Program-made: the position numbers and the translations under genes | The notes under the pieces: model-generated | What the model saw: the letters and a program-made list of their open reading frames with translations, nothing else | Databases searched by the model: none | What the model was told of the DNA's origin: nothing | In this document: positions 44,224 to 53,710 of the stretch, in pieces | How positions within the stretch are numbered: the first letter of the stretch is position 1 | Layout of the letters: every line of letters starts with the position of its first letter | Assembly: GCF_024585285.1 (NCBI RefSeq) | Contig: NZ_CP040755.1 | Span: 3,472,001 to 3,536,000 of the forward strand | Length of the DNA stretch: 64,000 nt | From: Colwellia sp. M166 | GTDB lineage: Bacteria > Pseudomonadota > Gammaproteobacteria > Enterobacterales > Alteromonadaceae | Reading direction: 5' to 3'

Positions 44224-45435
44224 ATGGAGCTTTCATCACTAAAAGCGTTATCTCCATCAATAAAACAATACTTGGTGATAACAGGTAATTATTGGGCGTT
44301 TACCTTAACAGATGGTGCGCTACGTATGCTCGTAGTGCTGTATTTTCATCAATTAGGATACAGCCCTTTAAATATTGCTATGCTGTTTTTATTTTATGAA
44401 ATCTTTGGTGTTATCACTAACCTTGTTGGTGGTTGGTTAGGTGCAAAACTTGGCTTAAATAAAACCATGAATATTGGCTTAGGAATGCAGATAGTCGCTC
44501 TTGCTATGTTAGCTGTTCCTGCTGAAATGCTAACAGTGATCTATGTGATGGTCGCACAGGCATTATCAGGTATTGCCAAAGATTTAAATAAAATGAGTGC
44601 GAAAAGCTCTATTAAGTTACTAGTGCCAGAAGGATCTGAAGGTAAGCTATACCAGTGGGTTGCTATACTTACTGGATCTAAAAATGCACTAAAAGGAGTT
44701 GGATTCTTTTTGGGAGGGTTGCTATTAACCTTACTAGAATTTAAAGGTGCAATCATCTTAATGGCTTCACTTTTAGCCATCGTATGGGTATTTAGTTTAA
44801 TCACTTTAAAAGAAGATTTAGGTAAAGCGAAAAACAAACCAAAATTTAAAGATATTTTCTCGAAAAGTTCATCAATCAACATACTTTCTGCGGCACGAAT
44901 GTTTTTGTTTGGCGCAAGAGATGTTTGGTTTGTGGTGGCATTACCTGTGTTTTTAGCTGTAACCTTTAATTGGGATCATTGGTGGGTTGGCGGTTTTATG
45001 GCGAGTTGGGTCATCGGCTATGGCATAGTACAATCCTTTGCGCCTTATTTTACGGGTAAAAATCAGGGCAAAGTACCAACAGGTAGATCTGCATTTTTGT
45101 GGGCAAGCTACCTAACCGTGATACCTGCTGCTATAGCTTTAGCGTTGCACTTTAATTTTCACATTCAAGCTTCAATCATTATAGGATTATTAATATTTGG
45201 TGCTGTTTTTGCTGTTAACTCTTCTTTGCATAGCTATTTAATTGTCAGTTATGCAGGTAATGATGGTGTATCGCTTGACGTTGGTTTTTACTATATGGCT
45301 AATGCCATGGGGAGATTGATTGGAACAGTGCTTTCAGGTTGGGTATATCAAAATTATGGACTAGAAGCCTGTTTATGGATATCAAGTATATTTGTGGCTA
45401 TAGCATCTTTGTTATCATTAAAATTGAAGTCGTGA
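44224..45435 (+). CDS. arsJ: Organoarsenical efflux MFS protein ArsJ
   Basis: 403 residues, twelve hydrophobic segments of the major facilitator superfamily. NYWAFTLTDGALRMLVVLYFH at the N-terminus and LSGIAKDLNKMSAKSSIK are ArsJ features. It exports 1-arseno-3-phosphoglycerate, which then hydrolyses outside the cell. It is the last gene of the ars operon, five bases after GAPDH. Confidence 0.92.
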   Translation: MELSSLKALSPSIKQYLVITGNYWAFTLTDGALRMLVVLYFHQLGYSPLNIAMLFLFYEIFGVITNLVGGWLGAKLGLNKTMNIGLGMQIVALAMLAVPAEMLTVIYVMVAQALSGIAKDLNKMSAKSSIKLLVPEGSEGKLYQWVAILTGSKNALKGVGFFLGGLLLTLLEFKGAIILMASLLAIVWVFSLITLKEDLGKAKNKPKFKDIFSKSSSINILSAARMFLFGARDVWFVVALPVFLAVTFNWDHWWVGGFMASWVIGYGIVQSFAPYFTGKNQGKVPTGRSAFLWASYLTVIPAAIALALHFNFHIQASIIIGLLIFGAVFAVNSSLHSYLIVSYAGNDGVSLDVGFYYMANAMGRLIGTVLSGWVYQNYGLEACLWISSIFVAIASLLSLKLKS

Positions 45436-46426
45436 GAACCCCTATATAAAAGGTTTGTTTTTTAAAGCTCATAGTCAACATTAAAATTGAACATGAATGT
45501 CGGCAATGAGGGCTTATAACGGACATAACATGCTTATTAATATACTGAACTTAATGTCCGTAATGTGACAAGACTGACGGATAGAACTATCTCGTTATGG
45601 AGGTTAGGTCGAGGTATGAATCTGTCATTTGAATAAACATCATAAAAATTAAACCCAACAAAATCATGAGTTTATTTAAATGCTGAGAGTTGACTTATGT
45701 GCCGTTTTTTTCTTTTGATTAAACTGTTTTTTTCAATACCTTAATGAATATGTTAAAGCTCCTGTTTTTAATTGAAAGGTAGTCATTGGGTAATTCTATA
45801 ATAACCTTCCTGTGCCGCTTTGGGGGCGATTGCGCCTTAGACTTAATACTCTTATTTATTCAAAACTTAAATAATTCCAATGTCTGCTTTGGGGATTTGA
45901 GACCTAACGCCATGCAAAAATTTTAGTCATAATTTTAGTTGTGAATGGATGTGAATTTTGAATGAAAAGGAAGTTTTAGAATCTCTGCTCTGCTGTTATT
46001 AGCTCAAAAGCTAACTTCCGCTTTTGGCTAACAGAAGTCACAAGGTTATCTTCGATGCTAATGACCGCTTTATTAGTTAAGCGGACGTTAGAATAAAAAC
46101 TGCTAGAGTCCGCAATGCGCACAAAGTGATCGTTAACAATTCAAAAGTGTATGCCCGCTTTAGTGGCTTAGCAGGCCATTCACTAAGATTAACGTTCGTC
46201 AATATTAGGTCTGATTTGTGGCATTAATGAATATGAAAAAGTTCATTGGCCTGTGACTTAGAATTATTATCATTGGCAATGAAAAGCTAAATGTAGAAAA
46301 ATCACTCTTTATCGAATAAATTACTTATGTGATAATTAAGAAATATCAATTTTTGGTATTTAGTAGCACAGAGGTAGCACAAGCGAGTATGTGTTAGTAG
46401 GTTATTACTAGAGAAGTCTTTAAAAA
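45436..46426. other. Gene-free kilobase between arsJ and the tRNA
   Basis: No convincing coding frame or RNA gene was found. It holds AT-rich sequence with scattered short repeats, including GGACATAA/TTAATGTCC-type inverted pieces near 45530-45560 and a direct repeat TAGCACA near 46362-46380 (TAGCACAGAGGTAGCACAAG). Its end abuts the 3' end of the tRNA, so it may contain an attachment site or decayed integrase region. Confidence 0.5.
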
Positions 46427-46503
46427 TGGTGGCCCCTCCCTGACTTGAACAGGGGACCTGCCGATTATGAGTCGGATGCTCTAACCAACTGAGCTAAGGG
46501 GCC
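46427..46503 (-). tRNA. tRNA-Ile2 (anticodon CAT), CCA encoded
   Basis: The minus strand reads GGCCCCTTAGCTCAGTTGG ... AGGGGCCACCA, with a perfect seven-pair acceptor stem, D loop AGCTCAGTTGGTTAGAGC, anticodon loop CTCATAA with CAT at 46467-46469, and T arm with GTTCAAGTC. GGCCCCTTAGC matches the ileX-type acceptor stem rather than elongator tRNA-Met (GGCTACGTAGC), so the CAT would be lysidine-modified to read AUA. Its 3' end points toward the accessory half. Confidence 0.9.
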
Positions 46504-46659
46504 ATTTCTCTACTTTGCATTAATAAACGCGAAAGGTCTATCAAAGCGGCGAGAAGTATAAGCATTTTTTATTTTGTTGTCACCACTATAACGATAAAAA
46601 ACCTGATAAATGAGTCTGATAGTTCATTAGTTGAACGATTAAAGCATTAACTTAGCCGT

Positions 46660-49416
46660 TCAACAATAAAAAGTAGCTTGTTTATACTGCCTTCTAATAA
46701 ATACTGAAGCTAGGATCAGAATTAAATAGCTTAATGAGCCACTACCTGATGACTTATCCTCTTTTGGTATCGGGAGTGCTACAGGCACGGCAATCACAGT
46801 CAATGTTATGCTTTCTTCGCTCGATAGACCCTTAGAGTCGGTTGCTGTAAATGAAAGTACTACATTACCTTCGCTGGCGGGAGCAACAAAATTTGTTGTT
46901 AAGGTATTAGCAGTATTGAGTGTTATGCTCGTACCTGATGTTTGTCGCCATAAATAGGTCATTGGATCATTTTCATTGTCCGTTGCTGTTGCGGTTACGT
47001 TAACTGTAGCACCAGTGTTTACCTCTCTATTTTCTGACAACGTTATAATAGGCGCCGAATTACTATCATCATCTGAAATAGTGACGGTATGCTGCGTGAT
47101 GGCACCTAAGTTACTGCCGGCAACTGGGGATAAGGCAACGGTAAAGCTTTCATTAGCTTCATTGTCTACATCATCAATAATAGTGATGCTAATGCTCTTT
47201 TCTGCTGAGTCACCATCTGCCCAATTTACCGTTCCGGAAGCTGATTCAACATCTTCACCAATAAGAGCAGTACCAGAACTTAATAAATAAGATACAGATA
47301 CTGCACCTAAAGCGCTGCCTTGACGTGCAATGGTTATATCGAGCGTGCCTTGGTTCTCAGGTACCGTGGTTTTGGTTGCAGTGAAGGCTAATGAACCTGT
47401 GTTATCGCGGCCATCAATATTAACAGTTAAATAGCTGTTGCTGCCTAATGTAGCGCTATTGCTAGGTTGGCTTAGACGCACATAAAATGTTTCTTTAAAC
47501 TCCTGCCCACTTGGATCGCTTGCGATATTAATATCAATCGTTTTATCTGTAACATCATTTGCTGCCCAAGTTAATGTGCCAGATACAGGGGTATAATCAC
47601 TGTTTTCTCGTGCACTGCCTGGTAGTAGTTGATAAGCAACACTGATGGCTTGATCTGGCGCACTAGCGCTACTGCGTTGTACATTAACCGTTAACGTTTC
47701 GCCTTGATTAGCGTTGATAACATTGTCGACGAAGCTGATTTTACCTTGGCTGGACTCTTGAGTGCGGTCCTTTAAAATATACAAACCACTGTTAATATCA
47801 CTGACTAATATATTGCCAGAGGGTAAAAAAGGATAAACGCCCCAAGCGCCATTAAAGCCAGAATTGTCTGAAGGAGTATAAGTGTCAAAAAAACCTATTT
47901 CCACAGGACTTGCAGGATCAGTGATATCGAGTACCGTTAAGCCACGTTCATAGTTTGATAGGTAATAGCGGTTGCCACGTACAAAACCATTGTGGTCAAT
48001 GGCACGCGTAGGGCCTGTCCATTGCCCTACGAGAACTGGATTACTCAAGTCAGCAATGGAAAATACTCTAACAGTGGTATTTAAAGCAAAGTTCTTTTCA
48101 TCCAATTCGTCGTGAAGAAATACAGACTGCTGACGTTCTCCGCCCCAACCTGAGTGTGTATACGCAACGTTAGGGTAGGAAACGCTAGCCAGCTGGCTTA
48201 TGTTATTGGGATCAGAAATATTCCAAAGTTTCATTGCTCCTGCGTTGAAGTCAAGAAAAATAGTGCAGCTATCACTTTGGCTATTACACTGGTTGTCTTT
48301 TCGGCTATCGGTAATGTTAATCGATGCACCATCATGTGTATAACCTGAGCCAAAATAACTGTTAGACATCCTAGTTAATGTCGATGGTGTTTTTAAAGAG
48401 TAACTAATAAATGCACCACCAAATTTGTCACTGCCGATCAGCTGTAAACTTGGCGTTAAACCCGGCAAAGCAATGTTAAGGCTGTGATCAACATTGGAGA
48501 TATAAACGTTATGGGCTTTTCTTACTTCTTGATTATTTTCGGTCAAACTTACCGAGTTAGGCAGTTGATTGAGGTTAATAATGCTAACGTGGTTATTTGG
48601 GCTATCAATAGTGGCGTAAGCATAGGCTTGCCAAGCGTTGATACTACTATCAAAGTACTGGTACACTTTAATGTCACGCCATGTTGAGTTAGCTCCGTCT
48701 ATTGTATCAACTTCTATCGGATTTTCAGGATCAGTAACATTAACTACAGCTACGCCATTGCGTAAACCAATAAGTGCATATTCATCACCTGTATTTAAAT
48801 CAACATGGCCCCAAATGTCATTGGCGGTATTAGGACGACTAGAAAATGCATTTAATGGCATATGGGCAAGTAAATCTATATTGTTACAAGCAAAATCCCC
48901 CGCGGCTCCATCAGCACACTCGACACCGCTTTGTGCTTCACTTAAGGTGTAGTAACTATCAAGCTTACTTTGTAAGGTCTTACTTTCTTGACTATTCTCG
49001 GCAAATAGTGACTTACCATCCGCCAATACAACAAAGCCTTGCTGACGCAAAGGCTCTGCCATATCAACTGGAATATTTTTGAGTTCTGTTGGGTTGGTGT
49101 TTGGGCTTTGGCTCTGAAAATGATCGAAACGGTTGTAGCCACCAAAAATAGGCACTAAAGCACTTTTTAAATAAAATAGTTCTTCACTTGAGCTAACGCT
49201 GTACTCACCAGCTGCAACAAGTATTTTATCGCCTTTATTCGCTTGTTGAACAGCGTAAGCAATAGTTTGGCAAGGTCTTAATACTTGCTCGCATTTACCA
49301 ATATCTTTGCCTGTTTCAGCAACAAAGCGAGCTTTGTCATGTTCAGAGTGGGCAAATGTTAGCTGGCTATTTACTATTGTCAATAAAACAAAAGTTATCC
49401 ATGTTAACCGTAACAT
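46660..49416 (-). CDS. Choice-of-anchor B surface protein with Calx-beta and PKD/REJ-like domains
   Basis: 918 residues. Signal peptide (FVLLTIVNSQLTFAHS), then a beta-helix-like entry and a beta-propeller of LVIxP-type repeats (NGVAVVNVTDPENPIEVDTI; RGLTVLDITDPASPVEIGFF) typical of choice-of-anchor B proteins. Two Calx-beta domains follow (PENQGTLDITIARQGS; ENSDYTPVSGTLTW), then a PKD/REJ-like domain near residues 780-880. The end has SGSGSLSYLILILASVFIRR, a GlyGly-CTERM-like tripartite anchor processed by rhombosortase. It is divergent from the MbnP/MbnH genes, a combination I associate with this family. The molecular function is unknown. Confidence 0.8.
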   Translation of the reverse strand: MLRLTWITFVLLTIVNSQLTFAHSEHDKARFVAETGKDIGKCEQVLRPCQTIAYAVQQANKGDKILVAAGEYSVSSSEELFYLKSALVPIFGGYNRFDHFQSQSPNTNPTELKNIPVDMAEPLRQQGFVVLADGKSLFAENSQESKTLQSKLDSYYTLSEAQSGVECADGAAGDFACNNIDLLAHMPLNAFSSRPNTANDIWGHVDLNTGDEYALIGLRNGVAVVNVTDPENPIEVDTIDGANSTWRDIKVYQYFDSSINAWQAYAYATIDSPNNHVSIINLNQLPNSVSLTENNQEVRKAHNVYISNVDHSLNIALPGLTPSLQLIGSDKFGGAFISYSLKTPSTLTRMSNSYFGSGYTHDGASINITDSRKDNQCNSQSDSCTIFLDFNAGAMKLWNISDPNNISQLASVSYPNVAYTHSGWGGERQQSVFLHDELDEKNFALNTTVRVFSIADLSNPVLVGQWTGPTRAIDHNGFVRGNRYYLSNYERGLTVLDITDPASPVEIGFFDTYTPSDNSGFNGAWGVYPFLPSGNILVSDINSGLYILKDRTQESSQGKISFVDNVINANQGETLTVNVQRSSASAPDQAISVAYQLLPGSARENSDYTPVSGTLTWAANDVTDKTIDINIASDPSGQEFKETFYVRLSQPSNSATLGSNSYLTVNIDGRDNTGSLAFTATKTTVPENQGTLDITIARQGSALGAVSVSYLLSSGTALIGEDVESASGTVNWADGDSAEKSISITIIDDVDNEANESFTVALSPVAGSNLGAITQHTVTISDDDSNSAPIITLSENREVNTGATVNVTATATDNENDPMTYLWRQTSGTSITLNTANTLTTNFVAPASEGNVVLSFTATDSKGLSSEESITLTVIAVPVALPIPKEDKSSGSGSLSYLILILASVFIRRQYKQATFYC

Positions 49417-49559
49417 CAGATAGTCCTTATGTTAATAAAGTGTTATATATATCACTTTAGCGCATTTAAATTGCTTTTTATATTTTTGCTCTTTAGTTGT
49501 GGCTTTATCTTTGATGAAATTTTTTAACTTTTAGGCTTAAAAATTATTGAGCGGAACCT

Positions 49560-50438
49560 ATGTTACGTAACAAACAGTATATATTTATAGCAATGCTGAT
49601 ATTTTTAACCGGTGCTGTGGGCTACTTCTTTAGTTTAGCACCTGATAGCAATCAACAGATTAAAGTACAATTATTATGGCAAAATGATACGTTAGATTGC
49701 CAAAGTACATTTATTGCGGGAGAAGATAAAAAAACTTGGTTTGTTGAGCAATTACAGTTTTTTATTCATGATATTCAATTTAGCTCAGAAAACTCCGCTT
49801 GGGAAAAAGTTAATTTATTACCAAACTTCTATCAAGTTGACAATAGCGTTTTGTTAGGGAAAAACTGTCGACAAACGAAGCCAGCTAGTAGCTTAGATAG
49901 TGCTGGAAATTGGCAGGTTGAGTTTCACTCTGATACCAAGATAACAGCTAATAGCCGTATGAAGTTTACCCTAGGGCTGCCTTTTGCAAGTAATCACTTA
50001 AATCCTATTAGTCAAAAAAGCCCGCTCAATTTACCGTCAATGTTCTGGGTTTGGCAAACAGGACACAAGTTTATGCGTCTTGAGCTTGCTAGTAGTAATG
50101 AGCAATGGTTATTTCATTTAGGGTCAACAGGGTGCCAATCCGCGAGTGTTATGAGAGCGCCGAAAGAGCGCTGCCGTTATTCCAATGTTTTTCATTTTGA
50201 AGTGCCTGCCATTAAAAACAATAGCAAGCAATTTGTGCTCAATTTGAACTTGGCTGAACTACTTAATAAAGTAACGTTAGACTCATCATCGAGCTGCCAG
50301 TCAGCAAGAGATAGTGAAAGCTGTCAGCAATTATTTCTTAATTTATCAACAACCAACAGTTCAACTGAAGCGATAGGGGCAGGGGTATTTAATGCCGGTA
50401 ATACTAAGCATTTTGACAGAGGAGTTGATGTTGAATAA
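49560..50438 (+). CDS. mbnP: MbnP-family copper-binding protein
   Basis: 292 residues with an N-terminal hydrophobic export signal (YIFIAMLIFLTGAVGYFF). Features of MbnP are present: VEQLQFFIHDIQF near the start, MFWVWQTGHKFMRLEL in the middle and LGSTGC after it. In methanotrophs, MbnP binds Cu(I) through a Trp converted to kynurenine by its partner MbnH. Here no methanobactin genes are visible, so this is a stand-alone pair. The gene overlaps the next by 11 bases. Confidence 0.82.
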   Translation: MLRNKQYIFIAMLIFLTGAVGYFFSLAPDSNQQIKVQLLWQNDTLDCQSTFIAGEDKKTWFVEQLQFFIHDIQFSSENSAWEKVNLLPNFYQVDNSVLLGKNCRQTKPASSLDSAGNWQVEFHSDTKITANSRMKFTLGLPFASNHLNPISQKSPLNLPSMFWVWQTGHKFMRLELASSNEQWLFHLGSTGCQSASVMRAPKERCRYSNVFHFEVPAIKNNSKQFVLNLNLAELLNKVTLDSSSSCQSARDSESCQQLFLNLSTTNSSTEAIGAGVFNAGNTKHFDRGVDVE

Positions 50439-51561
50439 ATTAGTTTTTGTCGCCATATTAATAGCATTAAGTGCAATGCTTTTAAGTTGTGATACGGCAA
50501 ATAACACTCAAACGAGTTACCAATGGCCTATTATCGAAGGCTTTCCTAAACCTCAAGTACCTAAAGATAACCCTATGAGTGAGGCAAAGGTATTACTCGG
50601 GAAAAAATTATTTTTTGATAAAAGCTTATCAGCTAATCAGCAGCAGTCATGTGAGTCATGTCATTTTCAAGCGTTTGCATTTGCCGAAAATCGGAGTGTT
50701 TCACAAGGCTCTACCGGTGAAATACATAGACGAAATGCGCCTGCGCTAGTTAATATCGCTTACAATAAAACCCTGACCTGGGCACATGATGGTATTACCA
50801 CCCTTGAGCGACAGATATTAATACCGATGTTTGGTGAGTCACCAATTGAGCTTGGGATCACTGGGCATGAAGCAAAAGTATTGGCTCGATTTGATAGCCA
50901 AGTTTATCAAGCATTATTTGAGCAGGCATTTGATGGACAGCCGCTAAGTTTTGAGCTGATAGTAAAAGCATTGGCCAGTTATGTACGTAGCCTTATTTCC
51001 TTGAATTCTCCTTTCGATCGCTATGCTTATTTCGGTGATGATGATGCTATTTCTGCATCTGCTATTCGCGGTATGGATTTGTTTTTTTCTGAGCGTTTAG
51101 AGTGTCACCATTGTCATGGTGGATTTAATTTTACTCAGTCTACTGGTCATGAACAACAATTACTCGATCGTAGACCATTTCATAACACGGGCTTATATAA
51201 CGTCGAGGGCAGTAGTGCTGGATACCCTCAAAAAGATATCGGGCTAGCTGAAATATCTACTCTGGCAAAAGACAATGGCCGTTTTCGTGCCCCAACGCTA
51301 CGCAATATTCGTTACTCTGGGCCCTATATGCATGATGGTAGTGTTGCAACATTATCAGAGGTTATTGATATTTATGCAGCTGGCGGACGCAATATTGCGC
51401 ATGGTTTATATCAAGGAGATGGCCGAGCTAACCCATTAAAAAGTCAGTTCATTAAAGGTTTCGAACTAACAGCAGAAGAGAAGCAGGACTTATTGGCATT
51501 CCTTGATACATTAACAGATCAAGCGTTTTTGACCTCGTCAAAGCATCAGCTAAGTGAGTAA
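50428..51561 (+). CDS. mbnH: MbnH/MauG-like diheme cytochrome c peroxidase-family enzyme, lipoprotein
   Basis: 377 residues from ATG 50428 behind GAGGAG, inside the end of mbnP. A lipobox LLSC gives a lipid-anchored Cys near residue 21. Two heme motifs, CESCH and CHHCH, place it in the bacterial diheme peroxidase/MauG family; GRFRAPTLRNIRYSGPYMHDG is the conserved C-terminal block with a distal heme ligand. With MbnP next door, it most likely oxidises a Trp of MbnP. Translational coupling to mbnP supports the pairing. Confidence 0.85.
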   Translation: MLNKLVFVAILIALSAMLLSCDTANNTQTSYQWPIIEGFPKPQVPKDNPMSEAKVLLGKKLFFDKSLSANQQQSCESCHFQAFAFAENRSVSQGSTGEIHRRNAPALVNIAYNKTLTWAHDGITTLERQILIPMFGESPIELGITGHEAKVLARFDSQVYQALFEQAFDGQPLSFELIVKALASYVRSLISLNSPFDRYAYFGDDDAISASAIRGMDLFFSERLECHHCHGGFNFTQSTGHEQQLLDRRPFHNTGLYNVEGSSAGYPQKDIGLAEISTLAKDNGRFRAPTLRNIRYSGPYMHDGSVATLSEVIDIYAAGGRNIAHGLYQGDGRANPLKSQFIKGFELTAEEKQDLLAFLDTLTDQAFLTSSKHQLSE

Positions 51562-51666
51562 AGTGTAAGTGCTTTAGATAAGTGAGGTTGTTCAATGCTC
51601 TCGACATTTTATTTTAATTTCTGTTTCAACTTTTGTTGCAATTTTCAGCATAAACTTAAGATAAAA

Positions 51667-51691
51667 AAAATCCAGCAACTAGCTGGATTTT
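51667..51691. terminator. Bidirectional terminator between mbnH and rpoD
   Basis: AAAATCCAGC pairs with GCTGGATTTT around a five-base loop, with A- and T-rich flanks. It lies between the convergent ends of mbnH and rpoD and can serve both. Confidence 0.8.
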
Positions 51692-51729
51692 ATATTTTGA
51701 CAGTATGTAAGCATAAAGCTACTGTAAAA

Positions 51730-53571
51730 TTACTCGCCGTCTAAGAAACTTTTCAGTTGCTCTGAGCGTGAAGGATGACGCAATTTACGTAATGCTTTTG
51801 CTTCAATTTGACGAATACGTTCACGTGTTACATCAAATTGTTTACCTACTTCTTCCAAGGTATGATCGGTGTTCATATCGATACCAAAACGCATTCTTAA
51901 CACTTTAGCTTCACGAGCGGTTAAACCAGCTAGTACTTCATGTGTTGCGTCTTTCAAGTTTTCAGAGGTTGCTGAGTCAACAGGTAATTCACCGCTACCG
52001 TCTTCAATAAAGTCACCTAAGTGCGAATCTTCATCGTCACCAATTGGCGTTTCCATTGAAATTGGCTCTTTAGCGATTTTCAACACTTTACGAATTTTAT
52101 CTTCCGGCATGATCATGCGTTCAGCTAATTCTTCAGGTGTTGGCTCACGACCCATTTCTTGTAACATCTGACGTGAAATACGGTTAAGTTTGTTAATCGT
52201 TTCAATCATGTGTACTGGAATACGAATAGTACGGGCCTGATCGGCAATTGAACGAGTTATTGCTTGGCGTATCCACCACGTAGCATAAGTTGAGAACTTA
52301 TAACCACGACGATATTCAAACTTATCAACGGCTTTCATTAAGCCGATGTTACCTTCTTGAATAAGATCCAAGAACTGTAAACCACGGTTAGTGTATTTTT
52401 TCGCAATTGAGATAACTAAACGTAAGTTAGCTTCGACCATTTCTTTTTTCGCACGACGAGCTTTCGCTTCGCCGATCGACATACGACGGTTAATGTCTTT
52501 AATGCCGTGAACATTGAGATAAGTCTCTTCTTCTAACATGTTCAGTTTATAGATGCAGCGTTCAACATCTAACTCGATATCCGACATTCTTTTTGAATGA
52601 GGTAAACCGGCTGACTTTTGCTCTTCAAACCAATCTTTCGAGGTTTCATTACCTGGGAAGATTTTGATGAAGGTTGTTTTTGGCATACCAGCACCAACCA
52701 CACAGTGTTTCATGATCAAGCGTTCTTGAACACGTAAACGGTCCATAACACTACGCATGTTTTTCACTAGTCGGTCAAATACTTTTGGTACGATTCTGAA
52801 TTCTTTAAATACTTCAGCTAACTCATCGATTGCCGCTTGTGCACTAGTATGACCGCGGCCTTTAGCTTTAATTACACTATTGGCATGTTCGTATGCCGCA
52901 CGTAAGGCATTGAATTTTTCACGGGCTTCTTCAGGACAAGGACCGGTATCTTCTTCTTCCTCATCTTCATCATCATCGTCAGACTTATCTTCATCTTCTA
53001 AGTCTTCTTTCGATAATTCAGAACCGATATGAGTTGCTGCCGCAGGAATTTCTTCGTCTTCAGCATCTGGGTCTAAAAAGCCAACGATAATATCGCTTAA
53101 GCGTACTTCTTCAGCTTCAAAATTATCCCACTGCTCAAGCAAGTAATTAATTGCTGGTGGGTATTCTGAAACGCTGCGTTGTACTTCTTTGATACCTTCT
53201 TCGATGCGCTTGGCGATAACAATTTCGCCTTTACGAGTCAGTAGTTCTACGGTACCCATTTCACGCATATACATACGCACAGGGTCTGTAGTACGACCGA
53301 TTTCACTTTCAACGGTAGCAAGTGCTTGTGCTGCAGCTTCAGCAGCATCCTCATCAGTATTTGCTTCACTCATCATTAACGTGTCGTTATCCGGTGCGTT
53401 TTCAAACACCTGAATACCCATGTCGTTAATCATTCGAATGATGTCTTCAACTTGATCGGAATCGATAATATCCTGAGGGAGATGATCGTTAACTTCTGCA
53501 AAAGTTAAATAACCTTGCTCTTTACCTTTGGTTATTAACTCTTTAAGTCTAGATTGTGGGGCTTGATCCAT
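51730..53571 (-). CDS. rpoD: RNA polymerase primary sigma factor
   Basis: 613 residues, complete. Region 1.1 ([20 protein letters not shown]), an acidic stretch ([11 protein letters not shown] near residue 200), the region 2 core ([30 protein letters not shown]) and the region 4.2 helix-turn-helix ([20 protein letters not shown]) are all present. It directs the polymerase to housekeeping promoters. It is the last gene of the rpsU-yqeY-dnaG-rpoD cluster. Confidence 0.98.
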   Translation of the reverse strand: MDQAPQSRLKELITKGKEQGYLTFAEVNDHLPQDIIDSDQVEDIIRMINDMGIQVFENAPDNDTLMMSEANTDEDAAEAAAQALATVESEIGRTTDPVRMYMREMGTVELLTRKGEIVIAKRIEEGIKEVQRSVSEYPPAINYLLEQWDNFEAEEVRLSDIIVGFLDPDAEDEEIPAAATHIGSELSKEDLEDEDKSDDDDEDEEEEDTGPCPEEAREKFNALRAAYEHANSVIKAKGRGHTSAQAAIDELAEVFKEFRIVPKVFDRLVKNMRSVMDRLRVQERLIMKHCVVGAGMPKTTFIKIFPGNETSKDWFEEQKSAGLPHSKRMSDIELDVERCIYKLNMLEEETYLNVHGIKDINRRMSIGEAKARRAKKEMVEANLRLVISIAKKYTNRGLQFLDLIQEGNIGLMKAVDKFEYRRGYKFSTYATWWIRQAITRSIADQARTIRIPVHMIETINKLNRISRQMLQEMGREPTPEELAERMIMPEDKIRKVLKIAKEPISMETPIGDDEDSHLGDFIEDGSGELPVDSATSENLKDATHEVLAGLTAREAKVLRMRFGIDMNTDHTLEEVGKQFDVTRERIRQIEAKALRKLRHPSRSEQLKSFLDGE

Positions 53572-53710
53572 TGACGAGTGTCCACCTATTTATGGCTATC
53601 AAAATTACAACAGTAAGCCGGAAATTATAGCGAAATATTTACTAAATTACCAGCGGTAAACTGTTCTCGTGTTTGTTAATTTTATGCTGAGATAAATTCA
53701 ACAATAAATA

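Noticed and set aside
46427..46503. CAT anticodon read as elongator tRNA-Met
   Set aside because: The acceptor stem GGCCCCTTAGC matches the tRNA-Ile2 type, not the usual tRNA-Met stem; lysidine modification is expected.
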